Source: Apoderus coryli (taxonomy: Eukaryota > Arthropoda > Insecta > Coleoptera > Attelabidae). Taken from it: DNA of 64,000 bases. This document shows positions 32,600-44,675 of the stretch, one piece after another. Positions within the stretch are counted from its first letter, which is position 1; every line of letters starts with the position of its first letter. Location of the stretch: positions 32,517,902 to 32,581,901 of the forward strand of contig OU452198.1 of assembly GCA_911728435.2 (NCBI GenBank), read 5' to 3'. Both the position numbers and the translations under genes were made by a program. The notes beneath the pieces were generated by a model. That model made no database searches. It saw only the letters and a list, made by a program, of their open reading frames with translations, and was not told the DNA's origin.

Positions 32600-33330
32600 T
32601 GTTGAAACTTCTCCACTTCTATCACTATCAAATCGTCCAGCAGCTGAAAGAAAACGTTAAACTTCTTTTTGGCAAACGAAGTATGTGTACTATGTTAAGA
32701 TATATAGGCGCAACAATATTTTGAGATATGACCGCCATGTATACCACCGTATACACACATATATAGGGGTAACAGCAGCAAGAGTTTGGAGGAAGAGGAG
32801 CAGGAGGAAGCGGAGGAGGTATGGAGGAAAAATGCATTTTCTTTTTCTTATTTCTTTTCTAACCTACTTCTTTTTCCCTTATGGGGCGTCGCGTCTATGA
32901 AGGAGTCAGTCCGACGCTAACTGCGATGCAGTTGTATGCACATTACGATGCACCTGTTCCGACGTCGCATTCTTTTGTTTTTGCTGCTCTATTGCATAAA
33001 ATAATAAACAAAATCGCTTTCGGAGGTGTTACAATGACAAATCCATCATGCGGTTCCACGGTCAACTACGAACAACTTATTCACTACATCCTCGTCGCCG
33101 CGTCTTTCGTCGCGTTTTGTTTTGGTAGTGAATGTGTGTTGTTGTTGTTTTGTGTGTGTGTGTGAGTGAGTGTTCTACTAGTGAGTGTGCGGTGTGTTAA
33201 TTAAAACACTCTCGCTCTCTCGTTCGCCAGCATCATCATTATAACGCACACTAGATTTTGACCGAATCGCGTTTTAAATTAAGGTGACGACAGCACGACG
33301 TTTATAGAGGAGTTTGGAGGGGTGGTTTAG
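32600..33330 (+). promoter_or_regulatory. Candidate regulatory / 5' noncoding segment
   Basis: The composition differs from its surroundings. There is a purine-rich tract (about 32780-32828, GGAGGA units), a CpG-containing stretch (about 32884-33130), a (GT)n run (about 33145-33163), then CTCTCGCTCTCTCGTTCGCC (about 33208-33227), a GAGA-factor-like motif on the minus strand. Such mixes are common around insect developmental promoters and 5' UTRs. The nearest supported gene starts 11 kb downstream on the same strand, so a distal promoter or noncoding first exon is possible. The 94-residue open frame inside has no recognisable domain. This is inference from composition only. Confidence 0.25.
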
Positions 33331-36300
33331 AGATGAGAGGAATTACTAATAAAGATGTGTGTTATACCCCACTACTTGGTTGGGAAGGGGTGGGAAAACG
33401 TGGAGGTTTACGAATGATATGAGACGCCACTTGATTCGTCTGGTTTAATAATTAGAACATGGATTTTAATTCTTTGTGGCCAAAATGTTTTGTTTAGGAT
33501 TACAAATGCTTCAGAAGAAATGTAACCATTTTGAATTAGCGTGTATTATTTACATTTTATAGCTCAATCAATAAAAATTATTAATTAAATGACCTTTCTG
33601 TCAACAACATAACGAAAACTTTATTTGAAATAAAACGCAAAGGTTTGGGCTCAAAACCACTAATTTAATAATTAAAACTAATAATGAAAATTAATAACAA
33701 CAAGAAATAAATATGTATAAATAAAAAAAGGATAAAACAATTAAACGATAATGAAAATTTAGAAGAAAATCTTATTCATTAATTTACAACTTAAAATCGG
33801 TAAATTAATATAATTGCGAATAATTATATTAATTCCTATACGAAACTTTAATTTCAATTGAAAACTGAATTTATTTCAATTACTAAAATAAACAACATTA
33901 ATCTTTATAAAAACCGATTGGAAACAATAAGGCCTTCAATTAAAAGAATTAACAAAGAACTTACTGAACTTATACTTCGATTATTATTAAGAAACTTTAT
34001 ACAATTAGAAATCACATCTAGACTCTACCAAGGTTAAAACGAATCTAAACTCGAAAATCCGATTGTTTTTCCAAAACACTTAACATACATGAGAAGTAGG
34101 TACCTAGATTGAAAATAGCCAATCAGAAAAAAAGGCATTTTTACAATATACCCCTATAAAGATACAGCTACAGGGTGAGCGATTCAGAAATAAAATACAT
34201 TTTTATGTCGACTGTAATAATGGTTTTTAATTGTTAAGATGTCCTATGTTGGAGATTTTTCAGAAGATTAACAAGACACTACTGTTTGTAAAGTTAGGAA
34301 CAATACGATTATATAATGACTTCTTAATCTCCGGAAAAGCTAACTGGATGAAAACCCATGTTCATATTTTCGGCGCCCTTTATATTTATTCTTTGTTATG
34401 GGAAACCTAGTTAACTCCCCAACTACTAGCTTCTGTATATCATAATAAAAGTCCGACATTTAATTTACATGAAGGTATTTCGATGTTCAAAAGTGAGACC
34501 ACACTGTATTTAAAACTTGTCATTCTGCGAACAAGAAAACACGGTCCATCTGTTTCTAAAAGTTGAACATATATTTTTGTTATTCATGTACCTACTTGCA
34601 GATGTGTTTATTGTTCTTCGTAAAACCCATATCAATAAACGATAAGATAGATAGAAAACAAACCCTTAAATTTTATGACTAAAAGGACAGTTTAGGAACA
34701 TTTGTTAACAATCTACTTAAAATAATATTCACAAAAATATTATATTTCCCAAACTAAAAGAAAATATCTATACAATCACCTAACTAGTATACATAATACG
34801 AGTGGCGTGGTGTCTTATTACAGAAATACTTACTTGATGTATGAAAATCTTAGACCGCGTCTTTCAGTCATTAGTCGCCTCATTAGGGACACTTTTTATT
34901 AGGTGCCTATAAAATTTGAGTTTGGCTCAATCATTGCTAAACTGAGACCTGATTATCTGTCAAAATTCCAAAATTTGTCATAAATGGCATTATTTGGAGG
35001 AATTAAGAAGGACCTTATTGTTAGTAATGTTGAGATTCTTGTATTCTATTGGGAAAATGTTTCCAAACATGTTTACTATTTAAATCCAATCCTACATGGT
35101 GTCCCTCACGGAGGAGAGATTGCGATAAATATTGGACCCCGCTATAGAAATGTAGTGTATGTTATGTAATGGGGGCCAGACCGCTAAATTAATTTCAAGA
35201 TGCTGACGACACTTCCTGTTATACCGGAAGTTGCTTATTTTAAATGGAACACCTTATGCATTATTATAGTTTTCGATTCAACGCGAAATTGAGGACATCA
35301 TTCCTGTAAACGTTCAGCGGTTTTGTTAATTGATGTGTTCATACCTATTTTAACATCATTTTTCCAATAAGAAAGCATTCCACATTCATTCAATTCAATT
35401 TAGGTTTCTTTGTAAAGGCAGGTCAATTTTTGCCGATTCTGTAATATATTTTGGGATTTCTTTATACAAGGTGATCAAAAACTGATATTGAAAATAAAGC
35501 TGAAAGTTAATTTTTTCAAATGTAACCCCTATTACAGAGTGATAGCTGGTCGATGGTACCTTGTAAAATTTAAATGATTACTCAGGTCAAGCCAATCTAT
35601 CAGAGTATAATATTGTCATATTTGTACGACTTCCGGTTATACCGAAGTTGATACCAGGTTTCGTATTTTAAATGGAACACCCTATATATTATTATATTTT
35701 TTGGACTCCCCATCAATTTTGGAGTATTTTGGTTTAATACTTCCCTATACCTATCTTCAACTGTTTTTGAATAAATAATTTATTTTGAATTTTTTTGGTC
35801 CAAAACAGGTTTCTGGAAAATATTTGCCATTTTGTCGGTTGAATAGACAGAATCTTGATTTTTGGAAGGTAGTTCAATAACATCTTAAGAATATCAACTA
35901 TCTTGAGAGATTGACGCAGTTGGTTACAGGGTGGTCGCAAATTACTGTAGTATGCTCTACTACTAAAAATAGGCATAAGTTAATTTCCTCAAAAGGCACA
36001 TCTTGTATATTATCAAATATTCTGAAATACAATCAAATTTGCTAACAAATGATGTATCATGTTCATATACCTAAAGTGTAAGGTTTCTGAAATAAAAACA
36101 AGTTTATATTTTTAATTGGATTATTTTGCTATAGTTTGTGTTTTTAGCTAACATCACGTTGATCAGCGGAAAAAATACTACAAACTAACAAATTTAACCG
36201 ACCACCAATCTTGAATAATAAACAAGTTAGCAATAGTACCGACTTGAGTTTGGTCAGCCTGTAGAAAAATATCAATTTCTAAACGAAACGAAGTGTCCTC

Positions 36301-37616
36301 CACAAAACTCATCAGAATTTTGTGAAGCAGATGTCGTTGTGTGTTTGAATAATTGAACGAAGTTACAATTTTTTCCCACAAACCTGTTTTTGACCAAAAA
36401 ATTGATAATACATTTTTTAGTCAAAAAAAAATTGAAGATAGGTATGAGACAAAATATGTCAAAAGGGATAAGGAATCTAAAAATACAATACAGTATGTTC
36501 CATTTGAAATAAGGAAGTTGGTAACAACTTCCTGTATAACCGTACTGCTTGCCCTGCATTGCCATTGCAGAACCCGCAGTAACACAATGCATGTCAGCAT
36601 TTTCGAAATTGCTGAATTGAAACAGCATTTTTACTATTCAAAAAACTTAAAAATTCACCACAATAAGCTTGATTTTTATTAGGTTACTATCTCAAGATCA
36701 CAGTAACTCGGCAACAATGTGCTTTCGAAACAATGCCTTCCATGGCAATCCAAGATTGCATACATAAATTTTTAAATTAGTAACATTTTTAATACTTATT
36801 TATAATTATTAAGTAAATTTTTAAACACAAAAACTAAGCATTTTATCCAAATAAAAGAAGACGACCTTTTTTAAGCAAATTACATTTTTTTCCCTTAATA
36901 TGAACTCCAAAAATTGAAATATTCCAGCGAAAAAAATTTCGTGCGTTATTTCCCCCGCCCTCTCTAGTTTGATACGCTCATGACTATAATTTTGGAAATC
37001 CTTTTGCCTTATTAAGAATTAAAAATCAAATACATGTGTAAAATTTCATTGATATATCTAAAAACATTCCGGTAATATTCATAAAAAAACCATCATCAAG
37101 GGCTAGTTTTGAACGCTCTATATCTCGGTTAAAATGCGTTTGCGCACCTATGTTTACAGGAACTTTCTTTCTATCGCCTGCATTTATTTGTAATAAGTAA
37201 TATTACATGGGGAACACCCAGTAGATTAGATTGACACATGTAAGCGACCAAATTTTCTAAATAATCGTATGTCTCGTTTCCCATAAACGTCTAACCTGAC
37301 ATCGACCGTGAATCACCGTGTATAGTACTAGCTAGTAATGTTTTCATTAGGTAGGAAGTCAGCATCTCTTTCTCGCTTATCATTTCTCTGCGTTACTGGC
37401 GTGTCTGGTAGTAGTCTGGGATATAATAACACTGTAACCAGAACGAATGAGTCCAGATTGAAGATATTTTCGAATATTATACAGAAAATTCAGATCACAT
37501 GAAAAAGTTTTTGCCAAGGGCATGTCGTCAAGTAAAACCTTAGACAAGGAAAGAGAGAGGACAAGTAACAATCCAACAAAAACCGCACTACACATATACC
37601 AAAAGTTATAGGTCTA
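33331..37616. other. Intergenic with scattered small repeats
   Basis: ACAGGGTGAGCGATTCAG lies at about 34172. Several copies of an ACTTCCTGTTATACCGGAAG / TTTTAAATGGAACACC... motif lie at about 35210-35250, 35628-35690 and 36485-36540, sharing the phrase ATTTTAAATGGAACACC. The motif GGAAGTTG.TAACAACTTCC is locally palindromic. No gene supported; the paired open frames at 36272-36682 are opposite-strand shadows of repeat sequence. Confidence 0.45.
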
Positions 37617-37850
37617 AGGAAATTTCCTGCCCTAAATTTTGAAAACCAAAATGTCACATAATGGACCCCTAAAATATTTTGTGCCTAACCTACGAACGTT
37701 TCCTGCCTGCTAAAAGCGTTCAAATGTGACAAATAAGCATTAAAAATTTCCTGCTCTAAATTTTTAAAACCAAAATGCCACATTAAGGACCCCTAAAATA
37801 TGTTGTGACTAACCTACCAACGTTTCCTGCCTACTAAAAGCCTTCAAATG
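37617..37850. repeat. Two-unit tandem repeat, period about 125 bp
   Basis: AAATTTCCTGCCCTAAATTT...GACCCCTAAAATAT...ACGTTTCCTGCCT is followed directly by a second copy with AAATTTCCTGCTCTAAATTT...GACCCCTAAAATAT...ACGTTTCCTGCCT. TTTCCTGCC also punctuates each unit internally, hinting at a shorter ancestral period. Non-coding. Confidence 0.75.
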
Positions 37851-39060
37851 TTTATATAGTTTAACCAAAATCCTACATTTTCATTGTAAAATTAGATTTT
37901 ATCTTATAAATAATTAAAAACATTGAAAAGTACGTAAAAAGACTCAAAAAAATAATAAAAGTTTAATTTTATAATTGAAGAAAATTGAAAATTAATTAAA
38001 AAAATACTAAAAAAAATTAATTATTTAAAAATAATAAATATTACCTCAATATCTTCAATATTGCGTTCTTCAATTTTAAGCTATTTAAGTAAAATATTAA
38101 AAAAATTACTCAATAAACAAGTAATAATTTTTTTTTAATTATCAATAAAAACTTCATGGCAGTCTAAGGAAGATTCCTTTAATTGAATATATATTTCCTT
38201 TCTTCCGTAAAATTCTGATTAACCTTGGTCCATATCATACTCCGTTCTCTCTATATAATAATGTGGTTCCACTCAAACTCAAAGTTCTCAAAACAGGTAT
38301 AGGTATATCATATTTGAGCTAAAAAAAATGATTAACTATCATTAGACAGGGATTTACAATCATAATCTAAAAACAATTCAGAAATCTCATGGCCTAATCA
38401 TCTAGGGGTAAAACATTTATAACTGAATGCATCCATACGGGGCCCTCTAATGTGAATCACCCTGTATATGATGCTCATTTAATATGTAAAATTGCATTGT
38501 TCGAAAATTATAAAAGCAGAAATTATATTTTAATCAAAAACAGCAAAATTATTATTATTATAATATATTAATATGTAAAACTGCTATTGCATTTATTGTT
38601 TTTAAATTTTATATTATATTTACGTATACGGTAAATTAATTTTCAAACATTTCTATGTATTATAATTTTTTTACGCAATATTAAACAAATTGATAATTAT
38701 TAAAATATATATATATATATATAGAATATTCAATATTATGTTCCAACTATATGTGTACTGGGGCAGGGTAGCAGCCTATCGACAGTTTAATTAAATATTA
38801 ATTTTAAATGTAAATAATAATGCGAAATTTTAATTATAATTTTTGGGACTGGCTTTCCGTTTTTGCCAAATTTCCATAATGTTGGTTATATAATGATAAT
38901 TTTATTATTAACATTATCACGTATGCAGGAATAATTCTTTCGTTTTTTAGTTATCCTATTTGCCAATATGATTCAACATATTAAATTTATATTTGAATAA
39001 TCAAATTAGCAAAAAAAAACTAATTAATAAAATTTGGCACAAATAGGGATGATAGTCCTA
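37851..39060. other. Intergenic, extreme AT
   Basis: Very AT-rich, with (AT)n at about 38707-38722 and a CACCCTGTATATG tip at about 38459. No gene. Confidence 0.5.
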
Positions 39061-39067
39061 AGAAAAA

Positions 39068-39202
39068 GTAGGCAAAAGCAATAGTATATTGTATTCCTAG
39101 GCCGTAAAGTGTTATTTTTTCAGGCGACCCGGACACTTTTTGAAGCCTGAAAAAATGACACTTTACCTCCTAGGAATACATTATACTATTGCTTTTGCCT
39201 AC
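39068..39202. repeat. 58-bp-stem hairpin beside the recombinase pseudogene
   Basis: The left arm 39068-39125 starts GTAGGCAAAAGCAATAGTAT and ends TTTTTTCAGGC. The right arm 39145-39202 is its inverse with about 4 mismatches in 58, and the loop is 19 nt. It begins 53 bp past the stop codon of the minus-strand recombinase gene (39256), so it lies in that gene's 3' region. Possible readings are a MITE, the element's own 3' structure, or a transcript-level hairpin. Confidence 0.85.
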
Positions 39203-39255
39203 CGAGCTTTTCATGATGTCAGCTTCAGTACTGGTTTCAGGTTCATCATGTGCTT

Positions 39256-40261
39256 TTAATAATGGTATGTTGTGGTCGAAGCAGGCAAACTGTTCGAGGG
39301 TGTTTTTGATGTAGGTTGATGATTGCAATCCAAAATTTTTTTAGCTACTCTAATTTTGTTATTTATTGAGTCTTCCACGTAGCGTTCTGCTACGGTAGCT
39401 GATTTCCATCCACCGTACCTTTTCAGTGACAATATATCAGCTCCTGAATCGGCAAGAAGTGTGGCAGATGTCCTTCTGAACGTATGTCCAGTATATTCTT
39501 TGAAATTTGGTAGGTTTAAATAAAAAGCTATCTTAGTAGGAAGTGCACCAATTGTATGATGTCCTACATTTTGGGCTGAACATTTTCGAGCACTGTATTT
39601 CACCAATAATCGTCGAGATTCATATTTTTGGGACGTAGACTAAAATACTTTTTGCATATTGATACGTCAGTAGTATTTTATTTTTTGTTCCGTGTTGCAT
39701 ACAGTAAAAGTTCGCCGCTTTTGAGTTTTTGTGTCTGGAACGTGAATTATTAAGATATCGTCTTTATTAACCACATGATCTACTCGTATCATCATATTTG
39801 TGAATTCTATACTTTTACAAGCACCGGCCACTCCTATGATCAACACTACCTAAAATTATATTTTTGAATAGTAAAATTATAGTTTTTGATTCATAAAATG
39901 ATTGCTTACCTTTGTCATTAAATGTATATCATACGGTGCAGTTTCAAGAAATTTTTCAATATCCCGTTTGTCGAAAATTTTTGACTTTTTAGCAATGTGG
40001 CCAACAGATTTCTTCTTTAAAAAGGCAGTCACTTTTGTGAAATTTCTAATGTTTACGTTATTTTTAACTAATAGCGTTTTGTGAAAGATCCGATAAATAC
40101 GTCAAAATCACGTTTTCACTATACTTTTTAACGTTTTTAGCACTAAACCAATCCATAAACTGTTCATATTTGGTTTTTGATTTTTCCGGCAGCAAATTCA
40201 TGAGCTTTCTCATGAATTTCAGGCGCGGTACAATACTTAATTTACTGGTCACTACGATCAA
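39256..40261 (-). pseudogene. Crypton-like tyrosine recombinase, broken, with a 60-nt intron
   Basis: On the minus strand the N-terminal SAM-like core-binding domain is seen first (KSKTKYEQFMDWFSAKNVKK, then NVILTYLSDLSQ). After a frameshift come NIRNFTKVTAFLKKKSVGHI and FDKRDIEKFLETAPYDIHLM, an intron (39850-39909, GTAAGC...TTTTAG), and VVLIIGVAGACKSIEF. After one or two further shifts come the catalytic C-terminus GHTFRRTSATLLADSGADIL, then LKRYGGWKSATVAERYVEDS. H-x-x-R, the GGW position and the nucleophile Tyr (AERY) are present. The box I arginine, normally in GACRxxEL, is Lys here (GACKSIEF). This domain order fits Crypton-type or related eukaryotic tyrosine recombinases rather than DIRS/Ngaro, since no reverse transcriptase is seen nearby. 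Stops and shifts make it inactive. Confidence 0.82.
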
Positions 40262-42152
40262 TGAGATATTCCATGACTTTAATCCTTATAATTTCTGATA
40301 GTGCTGTCTTTGTCGTCGAAAATCTGCAAAAAAATGACCGCTATCTGTGTGACTTAACTTAAAGCCGCAGGTCTGTCTATATAGAAAATTTGTTTGTTGC
40401 TGCATCCCAACGGGTACTTATCAAGGGGATTTAATGCGGGCACACTATTATATTAATTAATTTAATTACATCTACAACAGTTCATTTTGTGTGCGACGCA
40501 GAGGGAGATATCAACTATTTCCCATCCATCTGACTTAGGTTATTGACAAACATATGATCACATCCATCCATCTGACGGCTCTCTGACACTGTCACTTTAG
40601 GTTATTAACACTTTTTCAGTTTATATTACTTCAAATAGACAATGACAACTTCGAAATTTACTACAACTATATGGAATACCCATTTTATAACACTACAATA
40701 TACAACATGTTGATAGAAATTGATCTTAAACATGAAAATAATTTAGACTATTAATGTAAACAAAGAAAATAATAATAAACTATTTGACACAAGCAATTTG
40801 TCTGTCGTGTTAGAAAAAACATCTTACCAAAACCAAATTATGACGTGAACTAGATGTGTCAACTAAACTAAAATAAGTGACACCAACGTTAGAAAAAAAT
40901 ATGATCAAAAAACCAACGAACCATAATAGAAAGATATAGTAGTCCTAAAAAATAACGTCCGCCGCTATTAACGTTAACGTTAATTTAACACCAACGAGTT
41001 TCAAATAGAGAGATATGGTAGTTCTAAAAAATAACGTCACCTATGATGACAATCATATTATAGGCAGCCATTTTTAGGCTAGCAGATTTAAAATACATAT
41101 CTAATATACTCGTATTTATAGTAGGTATTTAGTATAAAATATTATAGGGTTATTGAATTTGACAAGTGAATTTATTATTTAAATTAAGTATTTTATCAGA
41201 TTATAACAACATTAATTAATAAGCAGCATGTACAGGGTGATGCAAAAAAAAAATAATTAGCCGACATTTAACAAATTTTCTAGATTGCAATCGAATAAAT
41301 TTTAAATGTTTAGAAATTTTTAGCATACACTTTAAATTTATATACGGGCTGAGTCAAAAATGTATTTGTTTATTTTTTTTAAGGTCAAAAAAGTAATCTT
41401 TTGATTTAGATTTGAATTCATGATTTCTTTAGCGTGTAACTATAAGCTCGTAGAGGTGATCTACGGGGTAACTCAAAAATGTTTCTATTGATCTTCAATA
41501 TTTTTAGGAGATATATAGATTTCTGAAACTTTTTTTTTATAACCCTCAATGTCATAGATAAAACTACCACAAAACCACTGGGAAATCACGCAGTGATTTC
41601 TTGTTAATATATAAATGATGAATCAAATTCAAATTGAAGATTTTACGACCTGTATAAATCGTTATATTTTCTGAGCAATGTATCATCAGGAAGTTCAAAA
41701 AAGTTCCGTGTTATTTTAAATGGCAAAATAGAAAGAGTATGAAATACAAAAATTTTCTGTTGATTATGTCGAAAAACTATACGTTTTAAGTACCCGGCAT
41801 TTGCCGATTTGCCGCGCCCCTTTGAAGGTGCCACCTGCTTACGGGGACACTGCGTGCAGGACGAACATATCTTTCGCCAAGTTTCCTCTTCTTTTTTCTC
41901 TGTTGCTTCTTTTAACTGTTCTAAGATTGAAGGTTGAATGCTGTAGGTATAAAAATACCTTTATATTTACAATCACTCATATTCACATCATTCTTGTCCT
42001 CACCATAGAGGTCCATAAACGCGCTGATGTTTTTGCGGTGGCTTGAGCATCTATCTTGGACTGCTGACGTTTGTCATGCCAGGATGATCATGCAGATTTT
42101 TTAAAAATGGTTGTATCGGATACACCAACCATTCCTACGCATCGTTTCTTCT
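40262..42152. other. Intergenic with short direct repeats
   Basis: AGATATAGTAGTCCTAAAAA plus ATAACGTC occurs twice (about 40931 and 41013, with two differences). ACAGGGTGATGCAAAAAA lies at about 41231. No gene is supported; the open frames near 41643-42046 lack domains. Confidence 0.45.
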
Positions 42153-42500
42153 TCAGTGCCAAAGTGGTCGCTTCAAAAGGCCAAGAGTCGTCTTCGAGTG
42201 ATTCGCTTCCATGCTTACAGAGCCCATGCCACTCATTTTGTCGCACTTGTTTATTGAGTTAATAGCCGATTCGGCAAGATAGTCAGCTGTATGGGATGAC
42301 CAGATATATCTGTGCTTTCTAAAAGAACACTGTTTCCATCCTCTGCTGTCAAAACTACACATATTATCGGCTCATTATGTATATTGGACCATCCATCTAA
42401 GGACATGCTAACAGATTGTTCTACTAAACTTACCTCTCTCGAAGACCCTCGTGTGCATGTGGTGAAATGCTTCAGAATATTCGGGATAATATTGAACAAA
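42153..42500 (-). pseudogene. hAT transposase fragment (DUF659-like segment)
   Basis: Two overlapping minus-strand frames read SVSMSLDGWSNIHNEPIICV, then VLTAEDGNSVLLESTDISGH, and, after a shift, SSHTADYLAESAINSINKCD. DGW(T/S)N....PI, followed by a strand and then SxDTSGH.HT..Y(I/L)AE, is the start of the RNase-H-like fold in hAT transposases of the DUF659 type; the Asp in DGWSN is the first catalytic acid. Only this segment is left. Flanking frames upstream (42408-42677) have no hAT features. Confidence 0.75.
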
Positions 42501-43482
42501 AAGTTTTACTATTACATGGAAGTAAATGCGTCGAAATTTGTGCAAGTTACAAACATTTTTTGCATTAATTTTGAAGCAAAAAATGTCATGTGTCATAAAG
42601 AGAATCGAATTACCTTTAAAATAATGTGCCACTTGATCGCAAAGGGTTGCTGAGTTATGGGGATGACCATATAACAATAATCAACGTTTTCCGAAAAACA
42701 AATTTCCTTAAAAAAATATTCGACACTTTTAAATGGGCCACTCGGTAGGTGATTTCAATATTAACATTAGACTCTCTTCCTACTGTATTCCCGTGCTGAT
42801 AGAATTCACCTTTTGGTAATTTAAATTTAAAAAAAAAAGATAATAATTATTCATATCCATTATGTATGTCAGGACCAACCAAAATGCAGAATAACAGTTA
42901 ATAAAACACAAATGTATAGGTATTTTTCACCATAATAATATAAAATTAATTTTAAAATAATAATTGGGTAATGCTGCATATAGAGATATAAATACACAGC
43001 GGGCTAATATACATATTGAATTTTTTAATGTGTTTTGTAAAATTAGGCTTAGGTATATGCATTTATAATTATTTGTATGTTTTATTAAACTTTTAGTCCC
43101 AAAAATAATGAATTTATTAAAATTCATAATAATTATTATTAGATGCATATTTAATTATTGAATTATTTAATGATAAATTTAAATGAACCTAGTATATGGG
43201 GTGTCCCACAATAAATATGCCCTGGGACATAACTCACAAAAAAAAAAAACTTTAGTTTTGCAAACAGCACCCCCATGCTTTTTTACACTATTTCGAAATG
43301 TTGGTAAGATAGTTAATTAACTAAAAAAATTAAATTTTTGGGGGACGCTTTTCTCGGGGTAAAATTTTTGGAGAGGTCCTATCTTATCATTAAACATATT
43401 TTAGCTCGCCATATCATATATAATGTAATATAGAGGTCTCACGGTGGAGGGCGTATTAGACGTTTATGATACTTAACTGATG
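42501..43482. other. Intergenic, no supported gene
   Basis: A GGGGTGTCCCACAATAAATA tip at about 43199 begins another degenerate repeat. The rest is AT-rich. Confidence 0.45.
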
Positions 43483-43880
43483 AAATTTTAAATTCAATTT
43501 TCTCGAGAATTATGGAGGCAAATGTTAAAAGTGACCTATCGCTGTAAAGCAGTTAAAAAATGCTTGAAAATGATGTATCACTCGAGCCCTACTGATATAT
43601 GAAAATTTAGCAGTTGTCTCCACCCCTATCACAGGGCTTAAGCGATTTCAACCAAAATCTACTGGCTTCATTCTAGGACTGCCGAAAACTCATATACCAA
43701 AATTTAACTCAATTGGTTAAAGCGTTTGGGGCTATCGTGGAAGAATAGATACATATACACAGACTTTCATCTGGAAATGGTCTTAATCGTCTCAGGGAAC
43801 TTCAAAATGGTTATATCCGTCTTTATCTTCAATTTTTTTTAGCGCGTTCACAATACTTTCCCTGTGCGGTAAAGTAAAAG
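43483..43880 (+). repeat. Interspersed repeat family C, copy 3 (full length)
   Basis: It shares TTTTCTCGAGAATTATG, GTGACCTATCGCTGTAAAGC, AACTCAATTGGTTAAAGCG, CATCTGGAAATGGTCTTAAT and TTCACAATACTTTCCC with the other copies. Its terminal stem is ACTTTCCC-TGTGC-GGTAAAGT (one mismatch). It ends about 360 bp upstream of the start codon of the supported gene, so it sits in the proximal 5' region. Confidence 0.82.
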
Positions 43881-44241
43881 TAGTGGGGTACATCACTTTT
43901 TAGTTATTCATTGTAAATCTTTGTAAAGTTTAATTGTGATTGCAGTTAAATAATAATCGACATTTTATAGAACAATATTGAAAACACCACTAAAATAGTA
44001 ATTATCCTTATATAAAATGGGTTAGTAGTGCCTCAAATAAACTATCACAGAAAAAAAAATATCCTCACCAATAATACAGTTCCTCAAAAATAAAAAACAA
44101 ACAAAAGTTCCTAATAACATAATTACTACAAAAAAATATAATGTAAATTAAAATATTTTGTATACTGCTTAAATAAATAAAATAATAATAACAAACCCAA
44201 CATTAATTAATACCAAATAAATTAAAGTGTAAGTTGTTTAA
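43881..44241 (+). promoter_or_regulatory. 5' flank / probable 5' UTR of the two-exon gene
   Basis: A very AT-rich stretch with no open frame lies between the family C repeat and the start codon. An in-frame TAA lies immediately before the ATG (44239-44241), so translation cannot start upstream in this exon. No TATA or initiator motif could be singled out from the AT-rich background. The transcription start may be here or far upstream through a noncoding exon. Confidence 0.35.
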
Positions 44242-44571
44242 ATGTCATCTGTCAAAATGACAACTAGCATTCGCCCCATACCGGAGGCAGTGATGGACAG
44301 TTCCGATTCTAGTGATTCTTGCTCCTCTACAATACTAACAAATAATATTGACACGAATACGACTAGTGGTATCAGTTTGTATAAACCAGCATTTAAATAT
44401 AATGATTTTGTTAATAAATTGGACAGTTATAACAATAATCAGTTACTGTTACCGTCGCAATTTTACAAGACGTTATTGGCTAAAGCCGTATTACAAAGTA
44501 GTGCTAACGGCGATGATAAAAGTAACGTGTATAAGAATATGTTCTTTCCGAAGGACCGGGATTTTGATCAG
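44242..44571 (+). CDS. Coding exon 1 of a host gene (N-terminus)
   Basis: 110 codons run from ATG 44242 to a CAG|GTAAAG splice donor at 44571/44572, ending in phase 0. An in-frame TAA directly precedes the ATG. A second ATG at codon 6, with A at -3, has a better start context. The peptide begins MSSVKMTTSIRPIPEAVMDS and has an acidic Ser/Asp run (DSSDSSDSCSS). It then has a hydrophilic region rich in Asn and a likely helix (SQFYKTLLAKAVLQS), and ends NMFFPKDRDFDQ. Codon use is mixed, not purely A/T, unlike nearby shadow frames. It splices in frame to 48930. I do not recognise the family with certainty. The look is that of a disordered N-terminus of a nuclear regulator; a castor-type zinc-finger transcription factor is a guess that I cannot test. 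Confidence 0.78.
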
Positions 44572-44675
44572 GTAAAGTAGAATTTAGTTTTGTAATTACT
44601 GAGTTAATAAACCCAACATTGATAAATTGTGAATTTCAAAAATCTTTAATTCACTATCAACCACCTAGTTGGCAG

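Noticed and set aside
32881..33165. 94-residue open frame in the GC-richer segment
   Set aside because: It ends in a translated GT repeat and has no recognisable domain; better explained as noncoding or regulatory sequence.
36272..36682. Pair of 109-118-residue antisense open frames
   Set aside because: They lie across repeated AAATGGAACACC / GGAAGTTG motifs and have no domain features.
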